A DNA stretch of 64,000 bases, from positions 70,029,118 to 70,093,117 of the forward strand of contig CM072519.1 of the NCBI GenBank assembly GCA_036898135.1, read 5' to 3'. The position numbers and the translations under genes are program-made. Shown in pieces: positions 34,825 to 47,529 of the stretch; the stretch's first letter is position 1, and every line of letters begins with the position of its first letter. The notes under the pieces are model-generated. The model was not told the origin of the DNA. It worked only from the letters and a program-made list of their open reading frames with translations, and made no database searches. The DNA comes from Oncomelania hupensis (Eukaryota > Mollusca > Gastropoda > Littorinimorpha > Pomatiopsidae).

Positions 34825-35060
34825 AAATGTGATACAGTACTCCTCTTTTAACGTCACTACCGTTTAAGGTCACAAGGCGGATAAGATCAATCAGGTTGTT
34901 GGTCCCGGCCATACACCTTCTTTGTACCATTTAGAATTCCTCGCTTAGCGTCACCTACCATAAGGGAAAACCTCGGATAACGTCAACCCCGTTTTGGTTC
35001 CCAAATGGAGGAGACTACTGCTTAAGAGAAATTGATGTCACAGATGATGTCATTTATGAG
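34825..35060. mobile_element. Possible pogo/Tigger-like terminal sequence
   Basis: ACAGTACTCCTCTTTTAACG followed by GTTTAAGGTCA resembles the CAGTA..CCTCG..TAACGTCA termini of pogo/Tigger elements. Similar sub-motifs recur at 34,938 and 34,971. No transposase or second terminus is identified. Confidence 0.3.
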
Positions 35061-35401
35061 GTCACTTCCTGTTTTGAGATGGAATTCCATCCCAGAACAC
35101 CTGTCACGTCCAGCCAGCATCCGCGTTATGCGACACTCTGCAATACACACGGGAACCACTTTGACAGAATGCGACCCATGGGTGGTGTAGACAGGTGTAA
35201 CTGTGATCTGCCATGTCCCCTCCTAGCGGGACGTATTGCCACAGTGGACAGGGCCGGACCCAGGGGGGGGGGGGGTTACCTGGGTTCCGGAACCCCCCCC
35301 CCCCTCCAAACTAAAAAATAAAAAAAAGGAATTGAAATTTTGTTTAATGCAAAGAGTTTCACTTTTTTTAAAAATTGTTTTTAAAACATTGCAGTTTTTA
35401 G

Positions 35402-36497
35402 AATAATCTGTGAGAAATACCTACAGCACCAACAACATCTATATCATGTGTTCATAGACTTCAAGAAGGCGTTTGACCGAGTCTGGTATGCAGCTCTATG
35501 GGCAACGATGAAACTGTACAACATCAGCCCTAAAATTATTGAAGTCATTAAAAGCCTGTATGATAAGGCTACCAGTGCAGTCCTCCATAACAGCGTCTTC
35601 GGGAACTGGTTCAGAACAACAATCGGTGTGCGTCAAGGATGCCTACTCTCTCCACCACTCTTCAACATCTTCCTAGAGCGCCCCATGTCAGATGCCCTTG
35701 CAGATCACGAAGGCACAGTCAGCCTAGAGGGTAGAGCAATCTCCAATCTTCGTTTTGCTGATGACATTGATGGATTGGCTGGAGAGGAACAAGAACTTGA
35801 ATAGTTGGTACAGAGGCTTGACACCACCTCCAGTGCTTATAAAATGGAAATAAGTGCAGAGAAGACAAAAATGATGACCAACAGCACCAATGGCATCAAT
35901 ACGGACATCAAAGTCCAAGGCCAATCCCTCAACACAATGCATAGCTTCAAATATTTAGGAGCCATTGTATCAGACAATGTGTCCCGAAAGGAAGTCCTCT
36001 CCAGGATCACACAAACAACTGCTGCCCTGACTAGGTTGAAGCCCATTTGGAAAGACAGGAACATCAGTCTACATTCCAAAGTATGACTGCCGCGCTCCCT
36101 TGTCATCTCCATCTTCCTATATGCTTGCGAAGCATGGACCCTCACAGCAGATCCACAATGAAGAATACAAAGCATGGAGATGAGGTGCTACAGAAGACTT
36201 CTGGGCATTTCCTATACCCAACACATCACCAATGACGAAGTCCGACAGACCATCACACAAGCCATTGGACAACACCATGACCTGCTCACAATGGTGAAGA
36301 AACGGAAACTCCGATGGTATGGCCACGTCACCAGATCATCAGGCCTTGCAAAGACCATTCTGCAAGGCACAGTGCAAGGAGGTAGAAGAAGGGGGAGACC
36401 GAAAAAGAGGTGGGAGGACAACATTCGAGAATGGACTGGTTTGATCATCTGGGGTGCCCCTACGACCTCCGAGTTACGGGACAGGATAGGATAGGAT
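35402..36497 (+). mobile_element. GGATA-LINE copy 7, the longest (RT to tail)
   Basis: From about 35,402 the plus strand reads EKYLQHQQHLYHVFIDFKKA, then VRQGCLLSPPLFNIFLE (RT) and LRFADDIDGLAGEEQELE (catalytic FADD, about 35,751). A stop at about 35,802 is followed by MEISAEKTKMMTN, FKYLGAIVSDN, the usual C-terminus and the tail GACAGGATAGGATAGGATAG (36,479-36,498). Flanking AGTTTT may be the target duplication. This copy best defines the family: a single-ORF2-type non-LTR retrotransposon similar to the proteins often mis-named craniofacial development protein 2-like. Confidence 0.9.
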
Positions 36498-36629
36498 AGT
36501 TTTCAGTCACCTTTGGTCCAAGGTACAAAGAGTTAGTTATAGACAATTCAACGGAAATCCATTTCAAGGGATCCGTTGAAACGTCCAAAGCGTTTTCCCG
36601 TTGAAACGACCAAGTATCCCAACCCCTAA

Positions 36630-37467
36630 GCCTAAATTAGTAAATGCAGCCATATTTTCTTGTTCTGACCGCAAGCCTCTTCCAGCACCTTCACCTTGAT
36701 ACTGCCATAATCCCCCCAAAACGACTTTTTAGACATATTAATTACGATGCTAAGTTGATAATTAAGAACCAAGCGTTCGTTGCCTGGTTTGGTGAAGTCA
36801 GCAAAATGGCAAATGCTTTGACAACTGATGTTATTGTTCCTCGTCAATCATCCCGACACACTCTCAGTGACAAACAACCTGCGGCCTCTCCAGAAGAATA
36901 TTTCAAGATTAGCATTACCATTCCTTTTTTGGAACACCTGTCAACCGAACTGGACTCGAGGTTAAAACAAATGCTGACCTAGCAGTTGATGGTCTCTGTC
37001 TGGTGCCAAGCACTTTAATAGACAACCAGGATGGTTTCATGCAGGTTCCAGAAGGGGTGAAGACACTGGCAATGTTGTGGGAGTCTGACCTACCAGACAA
37101 CGCTACCCATGATGCAGAATACTGACGGTGGGTTTGCAAATGGCGAAGTGCTGCTGAGAATGCGACAGCTATCATCCCATCCACGGCATCAGAAGCACTG
37201 AAACATTGTGACAGGGATTTTTATCCCAACCTGTTCATCATGCTAAAGAACCTTTGCACCCTGCCTGTCACTACTGCCGAGTGTCAGTTGCGCAAAATGA
37301 AAAACTACCTGCGCTCTACAATGGGGCAACAGAGACTCAATGGACTTGCTTTACTGGAAGTGCATAGGGATGTTGATATTGACTTCAAAGAGGCAGTGAA
37401 CTGTTTTACCAGAAGATACAATTCACAAATGGTACTAATGCCGAGGAACCTAGTGCAGCAAGACTGA
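36630..37467 (+). pseudogene. hAT transposase C-terminal (dimerisation) region, broken
   Basis: Plus-strand frames read TASLFQHLHLDTAIIPP and LSTELDSRLKQM, with stops at about 36,980 and 37,124. They are followed by the conserved hAT end DFYPNLFIMLKNLCTLPVTT, AECQLRKMKNYLRSTMGQQR and LNGLALLEVHRDVDIDF. The N-terminal and catalytic parts are absent, so it is dead. It is similar to ZMYM1/THAP12-like hAT-derived proteins. Confidence 0.8.
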
Positions 37468-37588
37468 AAGTGAAAGCAGGGCGGTGATGTTCATAAACTA
37501 AAAGGTAAAGCTTTATACCGTTAACGATCAACAAAAAGTAGTGAATAATAATAGTATACAAAAAATCTCTGCTGATAAATAAATGTTT

Positions 37589-37667
37589 GTGTGTGTGTGT
37601 GCGGGTGTGTAGGTGTGTGTGTATGTGTGTGGGTGGGTGTGTGTGTGGGTGGGTGTGTGTGTGTGTT
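37589..37667. repeat. (TG)n-rich block in hAT 3' region
   Basis: TGTGTGTG with GGGTG interruptions. Confidence 0.9.
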
Positions 37668-37861
37668 TTAAGGGAGGGGCAGAGGAAAATTTTGGTACCC
37701 CAGAGTTTGTCAGTTCAATTGTTAAAAAAGCTCTAAGTCCCAGACCATCACAAATGGCTTTTTCAAGGTTCAGATTGCACCAAATTGCACCATTTTGCAT
37801 CCTTGACCCCCCTTCGCTGAATCCGTAACCACCCCTTCGACTTTTCCCAGGTCCGGCCCTG

Positions 37862-39261
37862 GTGGACCTTACCCTGAATTGATTTCATTCACTAGCGATA
37901 AAGCATGTGCCGTGGCGTAAACAAAGTGAACAATTCGTTAAACTTGTGTAAGGTTTTCTGCAAATACACCCAGTAGCTGTCTTGGTGCATACTTTTTATT
38001 CTTTATTCTCATTTGCGTGCGTGCGTGCGCGTCAATGTGTTTGTGTGTGTGTGTGAGGGAGTGTGGGTGTGTGTGTGGGTGTGTGTTTATCCACCTTCCT
38101 CCCACCAGAGCTGCGATCATGCCCGTCGGCGTGGAGATATTTACGCGCTTTATAAATTATTCATTCATTCATTCATAACTTTGTAAGAGAAACGCATTTC
38201 CTAACGTTAATATCGATAAAGTCATAAAGCTGTCTAAACAAATAGTGACGGCATAAAATGTTTTGACTCGTCTTTAAGATAACGCATTTCTGAACTCTAA
38301 TATCAACACATACACTAAAACACACTCTCTCACACATACACACGCGCACACACACAACTGCCTGTATCGTGTTCGAAATGAACGAACGATCGTGATAGCG
38401 CAAGCACCTATTGCTAACTTCATTGACATGTATGAAATAAACAAAGCCTTGGAAACATGCTTTCCGAAATCAGATCAGTGTCATTGTCTTTGAGTGTGTG
38501 GCAAGATGTTGTTTAATTCCGTGTGACCTTTTATCATTTAGCGTATGTTATGACATCCATCAAATTAAGGTTTAGCTGATGCCGTGGTAAAGACGCTGGC
38601 GACGAAAGTTAATTATGGCGAGATCGCATCGCACTGAAGATGTTGTAGTTACATGGATATGAGCTATATTGAACACACCTATTACATATAAAGCGATACA
38701 TTAAAAATACGAGGTTTAGCTGATGCTCATAGAGTAGACGGCGTCAATGACAATTACGAAGTAGAAGTTAGCTGTGAAGGGATTGAGATGCGAGATAAAG
38801 CTGATGCCGTACATTGCCGTCAATGGAGTTGTCAGGTTGGAAGATGGTCACATTATTATTATTATTTTTTTTTTTACATTTTTAAAAATTATTATTATTA
38901 CTATTAAAGCTTCACAGCTGTTTACAGTGAGGCCTACACCTCAACGTAAAAGAAGCTAAATATGAGTGTTTAAAGCTAAGGTTATGCCCCCTAAGAACAT
39001 ACTGCCATCTTGCACCAAACGAAAGATTTACCGAACAAATAAAAGATGTTTACTAAGATATAGTAGTGAAGCTAAAATCATCAGGCAGAAACTGTCCGTT
39101 ATCGGTTATTTGTTAGGGTCACAGCGAACTAAACTAGCCTAAAAGCAAAGTTCTGTCTAAACAGATTATAATCTAAAACTAGGACCTACATCTAAAGGGT
39201 ATTTAAATCAATACTGCTAGTACACATATTACCTACTTCCAACTTTATGTGAGCTAAGACA
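37862..39261. other. Non-coding stretch with short repeats
   Basis: A (TG)n block lies at 38,040-38,087. GTTTAGCTGATGC recurs near 38,570 and 38,714 with related sequence near 38,790, an old approximately 140-bp duplication. No gene is seen. Confidence 0.5.
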
Positions 39262-39699
39262 CTTATACTCTTGCGAAACATGGACCCTCACAGCACATCT
39301 ACAACGAACAATACAAAGCATGGAGATGAGGTGCTACAGAAGACTTCTGGGCATTTCCTATATCCAGCACATCACCAACGACGAAGTCCGCCAGACCATC
39401 ACACAAACTATTGGACAACAAGATGACCTGCTCACAGTGATGAAGAAACGGAAACTCCGATGGTGCGGTCACGTCATCAGAACATTAGGCCTTGCACAGA
39501 CCATCCTGCAAGGCACGGTGCAAGGAGGTAGAAGATGAGGGAGACCGAAAAAGAGGTGGGAGGACAACATTCGAGAATGGACTGGCTAGACACTGAGCGA
39601 AGCCATCAGGATTGCTGAGGACAGAGAAAGATGGTTAAACGATCATCTGTGGTGCCCCAAAGACTTCCGAGTTACGGGATAGGATAGGATAGGATAGTG
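39262..39699 (+). mobile_element. GGATA-LINE copy 8
   Basis: The plus strand encodes LLGISYIQHITNDEVRQTI, KKRKLRWCGHVIRTLGLAQT, then a stop after VQGGRR, the REWTG end and the tail GGGATAGGATAGGATAGGAT (39,677-39,696). GTGAGCTAAGACA (left, about 39,249) and GTGAGTTAAGACA (right, about 39,698) form a 13-bp target duplication with one mismatch. Confidence 0.9.
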
Positions 39700-40723
39700 A
39701 GTTAAGACATTCCTAAACCTCTAAATCTAAGGCCTTAAGGGGTTTGTCAGCTATGACCTGCCTAAATCGAAGGTTATGGGAGCCAAAGTAGGCTACAGCA
39801 AAGATATGCTTGCACTGAAACAGGAGCTAAATGTGGCTACAAACTTACCCCGAAAGGAAAGGTTTGTGTGGCAGCCCCCTAGCGAAGAAGAGAAAGCACG
39901 TGCAGCAGGCGAAAAGCTACCGCGGTAACAGGGGACTTAATCAGCACTGCCAGCACGCATGCGCACTAGCTCTAAGGGACGCAACTCCGAAGACGATCGA
40001 TCAGTCAAAGCATACGATCTTTCCAAAGCTACCCTTCACAGACGTTTCACTGTGGTAGCGAGCAAGTACAGCTTTGCAGGCTCTGTTAGACCTCTGGCAA
40101 TCGATGTGGACGAATCACTGACTCGTGTGTAGCAGTACATCGTTCCGTCTTAGGGAATTACGTCTGTTGTGATTATCTTGGTCAGACGGTATTAGTTTTA
40201 AAGTGCGTGTTTGAACTTTCTCGTCAATACAGTCGAAGAAGTTTTAAGTGACTTGCGTTTTGTGATTCGATTCTGATTTATTCTTGAATGGACAACACTT
40301 TATTTGTTTTTCAGTAAATTAGTTTATAAATGAATCTCTTTTCGAAAGGAAGGAACTTTTCATTGATTTATTAGACTGTCACCATTAACTGAGACCTTTT
40401 AGTGATTTTTCAGATTTTTCCCCAAAAGACTAAACCTTTTATTCCAGTGATATAATTAATTGAGCCAGACTTTGTCAATGATTTTCCTTCAATAGAGACA
40501 ACTTTGTATAAGAAATTCCTCACCAATGGACACATGTTCCAGCGTACTTGTTTTAAACGACCTCAACATTTCTATGATTGTATTTTACTGGATTGAACTT
40601 CGAGCCGAGTGACTTTACCCCAACAGGAGACAATTTTGTTGCAGCCATATTTCTCTTTAATAGCGACTTCGGTAAGTTTCACTTTGTTTGCTAAATGTGT
40701 TGAATAGGCCTACTGTTGTTTGA

Positions 40724-40729
<6 letters not shown>
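39700..40729. other. Non-coding stretch
   Basis: The 32-bp segment starting TGTGATTCGATTCTG at 40,259 is repeated exactly at 40,881. Otherwise nothing is recognised. Confidence 0.5.
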
Positions 40730-40884
<155 letters not shown>

Positions 40885-40922
40885 ATTCGATTCTGATTTA
40901 TTCTTGAATGGAATATTTGCAT

Positions 40923-41025
40923 GTGTTAAGGACTAGCTGGAAGAAAGGACCTCTGGACCTAAAGCTACTATCCTTATGTAATAAACGTTTTTCAGTTTCA
41001 GTTTCAGTTTCAGTTTCTCTCTCTC
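40923..41025 (+). mobile_element. LINE 3' tail fragment
   Basis: GGACTAGCTGGAAGAAAGGA, CTTATGTAATAAACG and a (TTTCAG)n tail at about 40,989-41,015 are typical of the last 80-100 bp of a CR1/jockey-type LINE. Confidence 0.55.
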
Positions 41026-41109
41026 TTGTACACGAGCGTGAAATAAAGAGTTTCGCTCTGCTTGATGAGACAATTAAATCATCTGTTGTTAGCAAGTAGC
41101 GCTGGTAGT

Positions 41110-41820
41110 ACTGCTTTAAGTTACAATGCTGATTACACCAAACGTCAGAGCTGCCTTTGGTGGCTCTGATGGATCTGTGATTGAAAATGGTAATGCTGGT
41201 GCAGGATTGTAATACCTGCTTTAAACATACAAAAATCGTATTTCATTGGTCAAGGATTTTCGATTTTCACTGCAGAATTATTAGCATTATTAATGGCTCT
41301 TAGTACAATAACAAACATGCAAAGGGATTTCATCAAAATATTGTTTTGTGTGGCTTCTCAATCTGTTATGTTGGCTCTGAATTCGCCCAAATGTAAAGAA
41401 AGAGCAGAGATTATATTTGACATTAAATATTTAATACATTGCCTAAAACTCAGAGGTACGGAAATAAATATATGCTGGATTCCATCACATTGTGGTTTAA
41501 AATACAATGATCTGGCTGACAGAGCAGCTAAAAATGGTGCAAAAAATATATTTGCTGAACCGATTTCCTTACACTTATCAAAACACGAAATGTCGAACAT
41601 TATTCAAAATATTGTTCGTAAACAAAGTAATTATTATGAACTTCCTGATCCTTCCGGAATTTCTAGGCAAATTAGCAGTCTTGCTCATAGGTTATTTTTT
41701 AATGCACGGAGAACAAAATATTGCGGTAATATTACTTGCATATGCGGAAATAAAATTGGTGTAGATTATATCCTGACAAAATGTACTGAAATTCGCGATC
41801 TTTTACCTATTGAATATTAA
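41110..41820 (+). pseudogene. LINE ribonuclease H domain (relic)
   Basis: The plus strand reads AFGGSDGSVIENGNAGAG (first Asp region), then ALSTITNMQRDFIKILFCV with the helix containing SQSVMLAL, and NICWIPSHCGLKYNDLADRA (final His/Asp motif). A Cys-rich end follows (CGNITCICGN). RNase H type I at the C-terminus of I/jockey-like LINEs has this order. A stop near 41,210 and the loss of the RT part show decay. Confidence 0.8.
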
Positions 41821-41994
41821 AATATAACAAGCATAAAAACTATAGATGTTAATGACTATTATAAACTATCAAAGATTTTGATATATAGACAGATCGGACA
41901 GTTTCTTTGAAACTTATAAAATAGTATAATTTGTGCATTATGTGATACTTTAGTTTGTCATATTTGTATGTGCGTGTGTGTGTGTGAGCGAGAG

Positions 41995-41998
<4 letters not shown>

Positions 41999-42082
<84 letters not shown>
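41999..42082. repeat. (GA)n microsatellite
   Basis: About 37 uninterrupted GA units, then GAGC. Confidence 0.97.
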
Positions 42083-42598
42083 CAAATGGGCAATATGCAG
42101 ACAACATCGATGAAGACCGACATTGTCAACTACAATGTTAGTGTGTGCTGATTTGTGTTGGAAATCAAGTAAGAGACTGACAAATGACAAAATGTAAAGT
42201 GTGCAGTTGTTGTTTTTTTGGTTTTCTTGTGTTTTTTTTTAATATTTTTATTTTGCAAATACTGAAAGGTGTAGAGGTGTTTTGGCAGATTCTGCATGGT
42301 TTGTGGTGGGTTGCGATCAAGATGATGTTTGTCGAGTGTATATGGGATGAATGTGGGGAAATCGAGTTTGCCATTCCGCTAGCTTGACATATATTTTGGT
42401 AGTACCTTCACATGTAAAAAAGAAAATGTTTGATGTCAAGAATGTTGTAAATTTTTGTAAATAGTAGGAGTTCAAGGTGGTGAAATTGTTACAATGTTAA
42501 TTTTAAATCTTTTTAATTAATTATTTTTTTTTTAAAATGTTGTTATTGGTCTAAAATCACTATGTGTACAGACCTTAAATTAAATAAATTAAAATGCC
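42083..42598. other. AT-rich non-coding stretch
   Basis: No feature recognised. Confidence 0.5.
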
Positions 42599-42654
42599 TT
42601 TGGTGGTCGAGCGATTAGGGCACAATGAAAAAGCGCGCTGGATGCGCATTATTT

Positions 42655-42975
42655 ATTTAACCTTTCTTTACATAGCGCTTTTCCAGCTCCAAAACTGCTC
42701 AAGGCGCTGGACGATACAGGATGTAACTCCACCTGCCCAAGGCGCCCACTTGCAGTCTTTGGGTGCGTAGTCTTACGCCCAGACGACTGAGCACAATCCT
42801 GGACACCGGATGGGAAGAGAGAAGGCGACCTTGCGCGTGCTGGCTGTAGATGTGTGGGCGGCACTTACCGTTCTAGGACATGAGCGTCAGGATCTTTAAA
42901 ATCTATGCGATGTAATGCCTGAGTGCACAGACAATGCCTCGGTTTATACTTTTTTCCGAAGGAGTAAGAGATAGG
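42655..42975 (-). mobile_element. SINE-B copy 3
   Basis: Reverse-complement match to the body of the copy at 43,060-43,500, including TAGCGCTTTTCCAGCTC, CTCAAGGCGCTGG, TAGGACATGAGCGTCAGG and CTCGGTTTATACT. A tRNA-box-A-like GGTGGTCGAGCGATTAGGG lies just left (42,602-42,620) on the plus strand. Confidence 0.85.
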
Positions 42976-43059
42976 ATTGTGTGGCTGTGGTATCGGGTGA
43001 CGTTTAAGGGCTGTATCCACTGGCGTGGTGACGTTATAGAGGTATATAGAGGTATATAC

Positions 43060-43500
43060 GTTATAGAGGTTATAATGGTAGTGCTCCGGCTTGCAGATCT
43101 GAAGGTCCCGGGTTCGAGCCCTGGCCGGGCCATTGTGTTGTGTCCCTGGGAAAGACACTTTACTCCTGTTTTCCTACTCCTTCGGATGAGAGTATAAACC
43201 GAGGTCTAGTCTGTGTCGCATACATTCCATCATAACGGACTTTAAAGATCCTGACGCTCAGTCATGTCCTAGACGGGTGAGTGCCGGTGACAAGAACACA
43301 CCCAGCATGCACCTAGGTCCTTCTCCCCCATCCCTGGCTGTCCAGGATTGTGCTCAGTTGTCCGGGCGTCAGATCATGCGCCTAAAGGCTGCGGGTGGGC
43401 GTCTCGGACGGCTTGAGTTAGATCCTGTATCGGCCAGCGCCTTGAGCAGCTCTTGAGCTGGAAAAAGCGCTATATAAGAATGATTAAATAAATAAATAAA
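43060..43500 (+). mobile_element. SINE-B copy 4 (most complete)
   Basis: A tRNA-like box B (CCGGGTTCGAGCCCTGG, 43,107-43,124) is followed by the SINE body (CACTTTACTCCTGTTTTCC, GTCTAGTCTGTGTCGCAT, GCTCAGTTGTCCGGGCGTC) and the 3' end AGCTCTTGAGCTGGAAAAAG, CGCTATATAAG, then (AAAT)n. It is divergent head-to-head with copy 3. Confidence 0.88.
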
Positions 43501-43881
43501 TAAATAATAGAGGAAGGGATCCTCACCGAACGTCGTTTTAAACTTCCCACACGCTTGCCTGAGAGCTTTCAGCATAATGTGGATTAATGAACTTGTCGTT
43601 GATCATACTGTCTCGTGAAACATGTCAAATAAATGCCTCAGTCTCACTTTCATTGACCCACAATTTGGCCTTCTTTTAAATTCTGTGGCCGGTGGGATGA
43701 TATTTTAGTTGATCGGAAATTGCTTTGATTACATTTACAGCAAGCACACCAATTTTCACAGTTTAACACACTCATGCGCCTTTGCTCCTCTGCTCCGTCT
43801 TCGATGTTGTTATTGTTGTTGTTTTTCTTCTTCTCCTCCTTCTACGTAACCTGGGCCTGTGCCGTGAGGAATATCTATGTC
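43501..43881. other. Non-coding stretch
   Basis: No feature recognised apart from a short (TTG)n at about 43,809. Confidence 0.5.
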
Positions 43882-44150
43882 TATCCTATCCTATCCCATA
43901 ACTCGGAGGTCGTAGGGGCACCACAGATGATCGTTTAACCAGCGTATTCCATCTTTCCCTGTCCTCAGCAACCCTGATTGTTTCGCTCAGTGTCAAATCA
44001 GTCCATTCTCGAATGTTGTCCTCCCACCTCTTTTTCGGTCTCCCTCTTCTTCTACCTCCTTGCACTGTGCCTTGCAGGATGGTCTTTGCAAGACCTGATG
44101 GTCTGGTGACGTGGCCATACCATCGGAGCTTACGCTTTTTCACCACTTTC
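43882..44150 (-). mobile_element. GGATA-LINE copy 9, truncated at an ATCT array
   Basis: The minus strand encodes MVKKRKLRWYGHVTRPSGLA, KTILQGTVQGG, RWEDNIREWTDLTLSE and LVKRSSVVPLRPPSYG, with the tail at 43,882-43,900. Its 5' end stops exactly at the start of the ATCT array, so it either inserted there or was cut by array expansion. Confidence 0.9.
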
Positions 44151-44554
<404 letters not shown>

Positions 44555-44569
44555 TATATAAGTATAATT

Positions 44570-45140
44570 TAGCCATACAGATGTTTAAAGTAAAAAAATA
44601 ATATAGCGCCTTCTTACTTACGTGATCAACTAATGTCATTTCCTACACAATACCATTCTGAAAACTACCGACTTCCAAAACCACGAATTGACATTTTTAA
44701 ATCTAGCTTCTCTTTTAAAGGCCCCCTGTTATGGAACACTCTTCCTTTAGAACTAAAAAAATGCACATCGTTAAACAGCTTCAAGTACAAGATTTACAAC
44801 ATATTTCTTAATAATTTCAAAAATCATACATTCTAGCATGTATCACTTGATTTTCCTCTTTCATCCCCCCCCCCCTCTCTTCCCACTCAGTCCGTCTTTC
44901 TCTCTCTATTTATTAAATTAAATGGTTCCAGTTAAATGTGTTATATTTAGTATTGTTAGTTTCATTGTTATGAAGTTAGCTTGTTTATTTCAAATCAATG
45001 TTTGTCTTTACATGAATGCGGATGAATGATTACAGTAAATGTGTGAGTGATTGAAAGAAGGACTGATTGTAAGACTAGCAAATTAATGCTAAAATCATTT
45101 TCTTCTTGTAATAAACTATTGAATCTGAATCTGAATCTGA
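44570..45140 (+). pseudogene. CR1/jockey-like LINE 3' end between two ATCT arrays
   Basis: The plus strand encodes HSENYRLPKPRIDIFKSSF, FKGPLLWNTLPLELKKC and LNSFKYKIYNIFL (44,650-44,820), the last roughly 65 residues of an ORF2. A 3' UTR follows and ends in a (GAATCT)n tail (45,119-45,143). The tail grades into the second ATCT array. Confidence 0.8.
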
Positions 45141-45434
<294 letters not shown>

Positions 45435-46085
45435 AAAAGGTTTTGGAGTCGTCTGGAAAGCACAAGGTGTCGGTAACGTACCCTCGGTCATTATTTGTTT
45501 CAAGGAAAAATTAATCGATTGTGCAAGACAAAACTGTCTCTCATCATTGATGTCACATGATTTGTACAATAAGTACACTAACTATAATCAGTCGCTTTCT
45601 CTGTGTCAGTCTATATACTTTCTGTAAAGAACATTTTTGTACGAAGACAATACACTCGTTTTAGAATTGGCATGTCTAAATTAAATTGTCAGTCTTCAGA
45701 ATATGCCTATTGCAGAAGATAAGAAAGCTGGTCCATTTTGTCAGTCGATGAAACTGAGGTTCATTTTTTATTAGTATGTCCACTGTACAATGAAATTAGA
45801 AATGAATTAATTCCTGCACAATGTTATACATATCCTTGCTTTTCAAGGTTTGGTCTGTTGTTGTCATGTCCAGTTTCTGTTGACAACAATCTTGCTGTAT
45901 TTGTATGTAAAGCCTTTTGTTTGCGAGAAAGAGTTATGAACCAACATGGCTGAAAGTAACAGAGTGCTTGTGGTGTTGTGCATGATAATTTTTTATATGT
46001 CTTTTGACTTTGTATTATTTATTTGTTTAGTCTATTTATTTCGGTGCACTCATTGTAACGGGCCGTGGCCTATACAATAAACCAT
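45435..46085 (+). pseudogene. LINE ORF2 C-terminus and 3' UTR (relic)
   Basis: The plus strand reads GFGVVWKAQGVGNVPSV, RRQYTRFRIGMSKLNCQ and SVDETEVHFLLVCPLYNEI (45,740-45,800), related to LINE-B's CPLC...DNELHFILCC region but with the Cys pair lost. It ends in CGGGCCGTGGCCTATACAAT, AAACC, a typical CR1-like terminus. Confidence 0.7.
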
Positions 46086-46500
46086 TCCCACTTCGGAGTA
46101 AACTATTCTGACTTCTGACTAAACCATTCTGTCTTCTTCCTCTTCCTTCTCCTTGTCCTCTTTGTGCTAGGTTCGATTTGCTGCTTGTGCGCTAAATCCA
46201 CTGTCTCGCTAGTGGGAACGTAGTTATTGACTTAGCACCCGTAAATTATCCTATTAATGCCCTGTTTCATAATCGTAGGAACGGCATTATAAGTCATAGT
46301 GGTATTGATTATTGTTAGGCATGCCTTGTGTTTTAAAGCGCATTTATATATTATTAACCTTCACAGTCGATAACTGTCTCAGAATTGCTACAATGTTTTA
46401 CGTTAATTCAGCTGTATAAAGGGTATTTTCAATCTATACAAATAAAAAAAAAAATAATGTGAATAGAACTGGTGTAAACAGTACTGCATTTCCGTTAAAA
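46086..46500. other. AT-rich non-coding stretch
   Basis: No feature recognised. Confidence 0.5.
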
Positions 46501-46502
46501 AA

Positions 46503-47463
46503 ATGTGTGTAGTAATCTTTACAATGGTAGAATGTAATGGCTGAAGTGTGTAGTAATCTTTACAATGGTAGAATGTAATGGCTGAAGTGTGTAGTAATCT
46601 TTACAATGGTAGAATGTGTAGTAATCTTTACAATGGTAGAATGTGTAGTAATCTTTACAATTGTAGAATGTGTAGTAATCTTTACAATGGTAGAATGTGT
46701 AGTAATCTTTACAATGGTAGAATGTGTAGTAATCTTTACAATTGTAGAATGTGTAGTAATCTTTACAATGGTAGAATGTGTAGTAATCTTTACAATGGTA
46801 GAATGTGTAGTAATCTTTACAATTGTAGAATGTGTAGTAATCTTTACAATGGTAGAATGTGTAGTAATCTTTACAATGGTAGAATGTGTAGTAATCTTTA
46901 CAATGGTAGAATGTGTAGTAATCTTTACAATGGTAGAATGTGTAGTAATCTTTACAATGGTAGAATGTGTAGTAATCTTTACAATGGTAGAATGTAATGG
47001 CTGAAGTGTGTAGTAATCTTTACAATGGTAGAATGTAATGGCTGAAGTGTGTAGTAATCTTTACAATGGTAGAATGTGTAGTAATCTTTACAATGGTAGA
47101 ATGTGTAGTAATCTTTACAATTGTAGAATGTGTAGTAATCTTTACAATGGTAGAATGTGTAGTAATCTTTACAATGGTAGAATGTGTAGTAATCTTTACA
47201 ATGGTAGAATGTGTAGTAATCTTTACAATGGTAGAATGTGTAGTAATCTTTACAATGGTAGAATGTGTAGTAATCTTTACAATTGTAGAATGTGTAGTAA
47301 TCTTTACAATGGTAGAATGTGTAGTAATCTTTACAATGGTAGAATGTGTAGTAATCTTTACAATTGTAGAATGTGTAGTAATCTTTACAATGGTAGAATG
47401 TGTAGTAATCTTTACAATGGTAGAATGTGTAGTAATCTTTACAATGGTAGAATGTAATGGCTG
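46503..47463. repeat. 27-bp satellite array
   Basis: The unit TGTAGTAATCTTTACAATGG plus TAGAATG occurs about 33 times. Some units have AATTG in place of AATGG, and an AATGGCTGAAG variant recurs at about 46,531, 46,575, 46,992, 47,036 and 47,452. Most of the array is two blocks offset by 460 bp. Because 27 is a multiple of 3, frames such as MCSNLYNGR stay open; they are not genes. Confidence 0.97.
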
Positions 47464-47529
47464 ATTTCTGATGTCATCTCACAGGGACAAGAGCTCATTA
47501 TAACACGGCATTAGCGGGCTTAACGTATT

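Larger units (their letters stand above)
35249..37861 (+). mobile_element. hAT-like DNA transposon relic (contains a nested GGATA-LINE)
   Basis: The left end is CAGGGCCGGACCCAGG and the right end CCCAGGTCCGGCCCTG. They are inverted repeats of hAT style. The interior codes on the plus strand for the C-terminal part of a hAT transposase. The flanks share only GTGGA (35,244-35,248 and 37,862-37,866) instead of a clean 8-bp duplication, so the exact border or family is uncertain. Confidence 0.75.
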
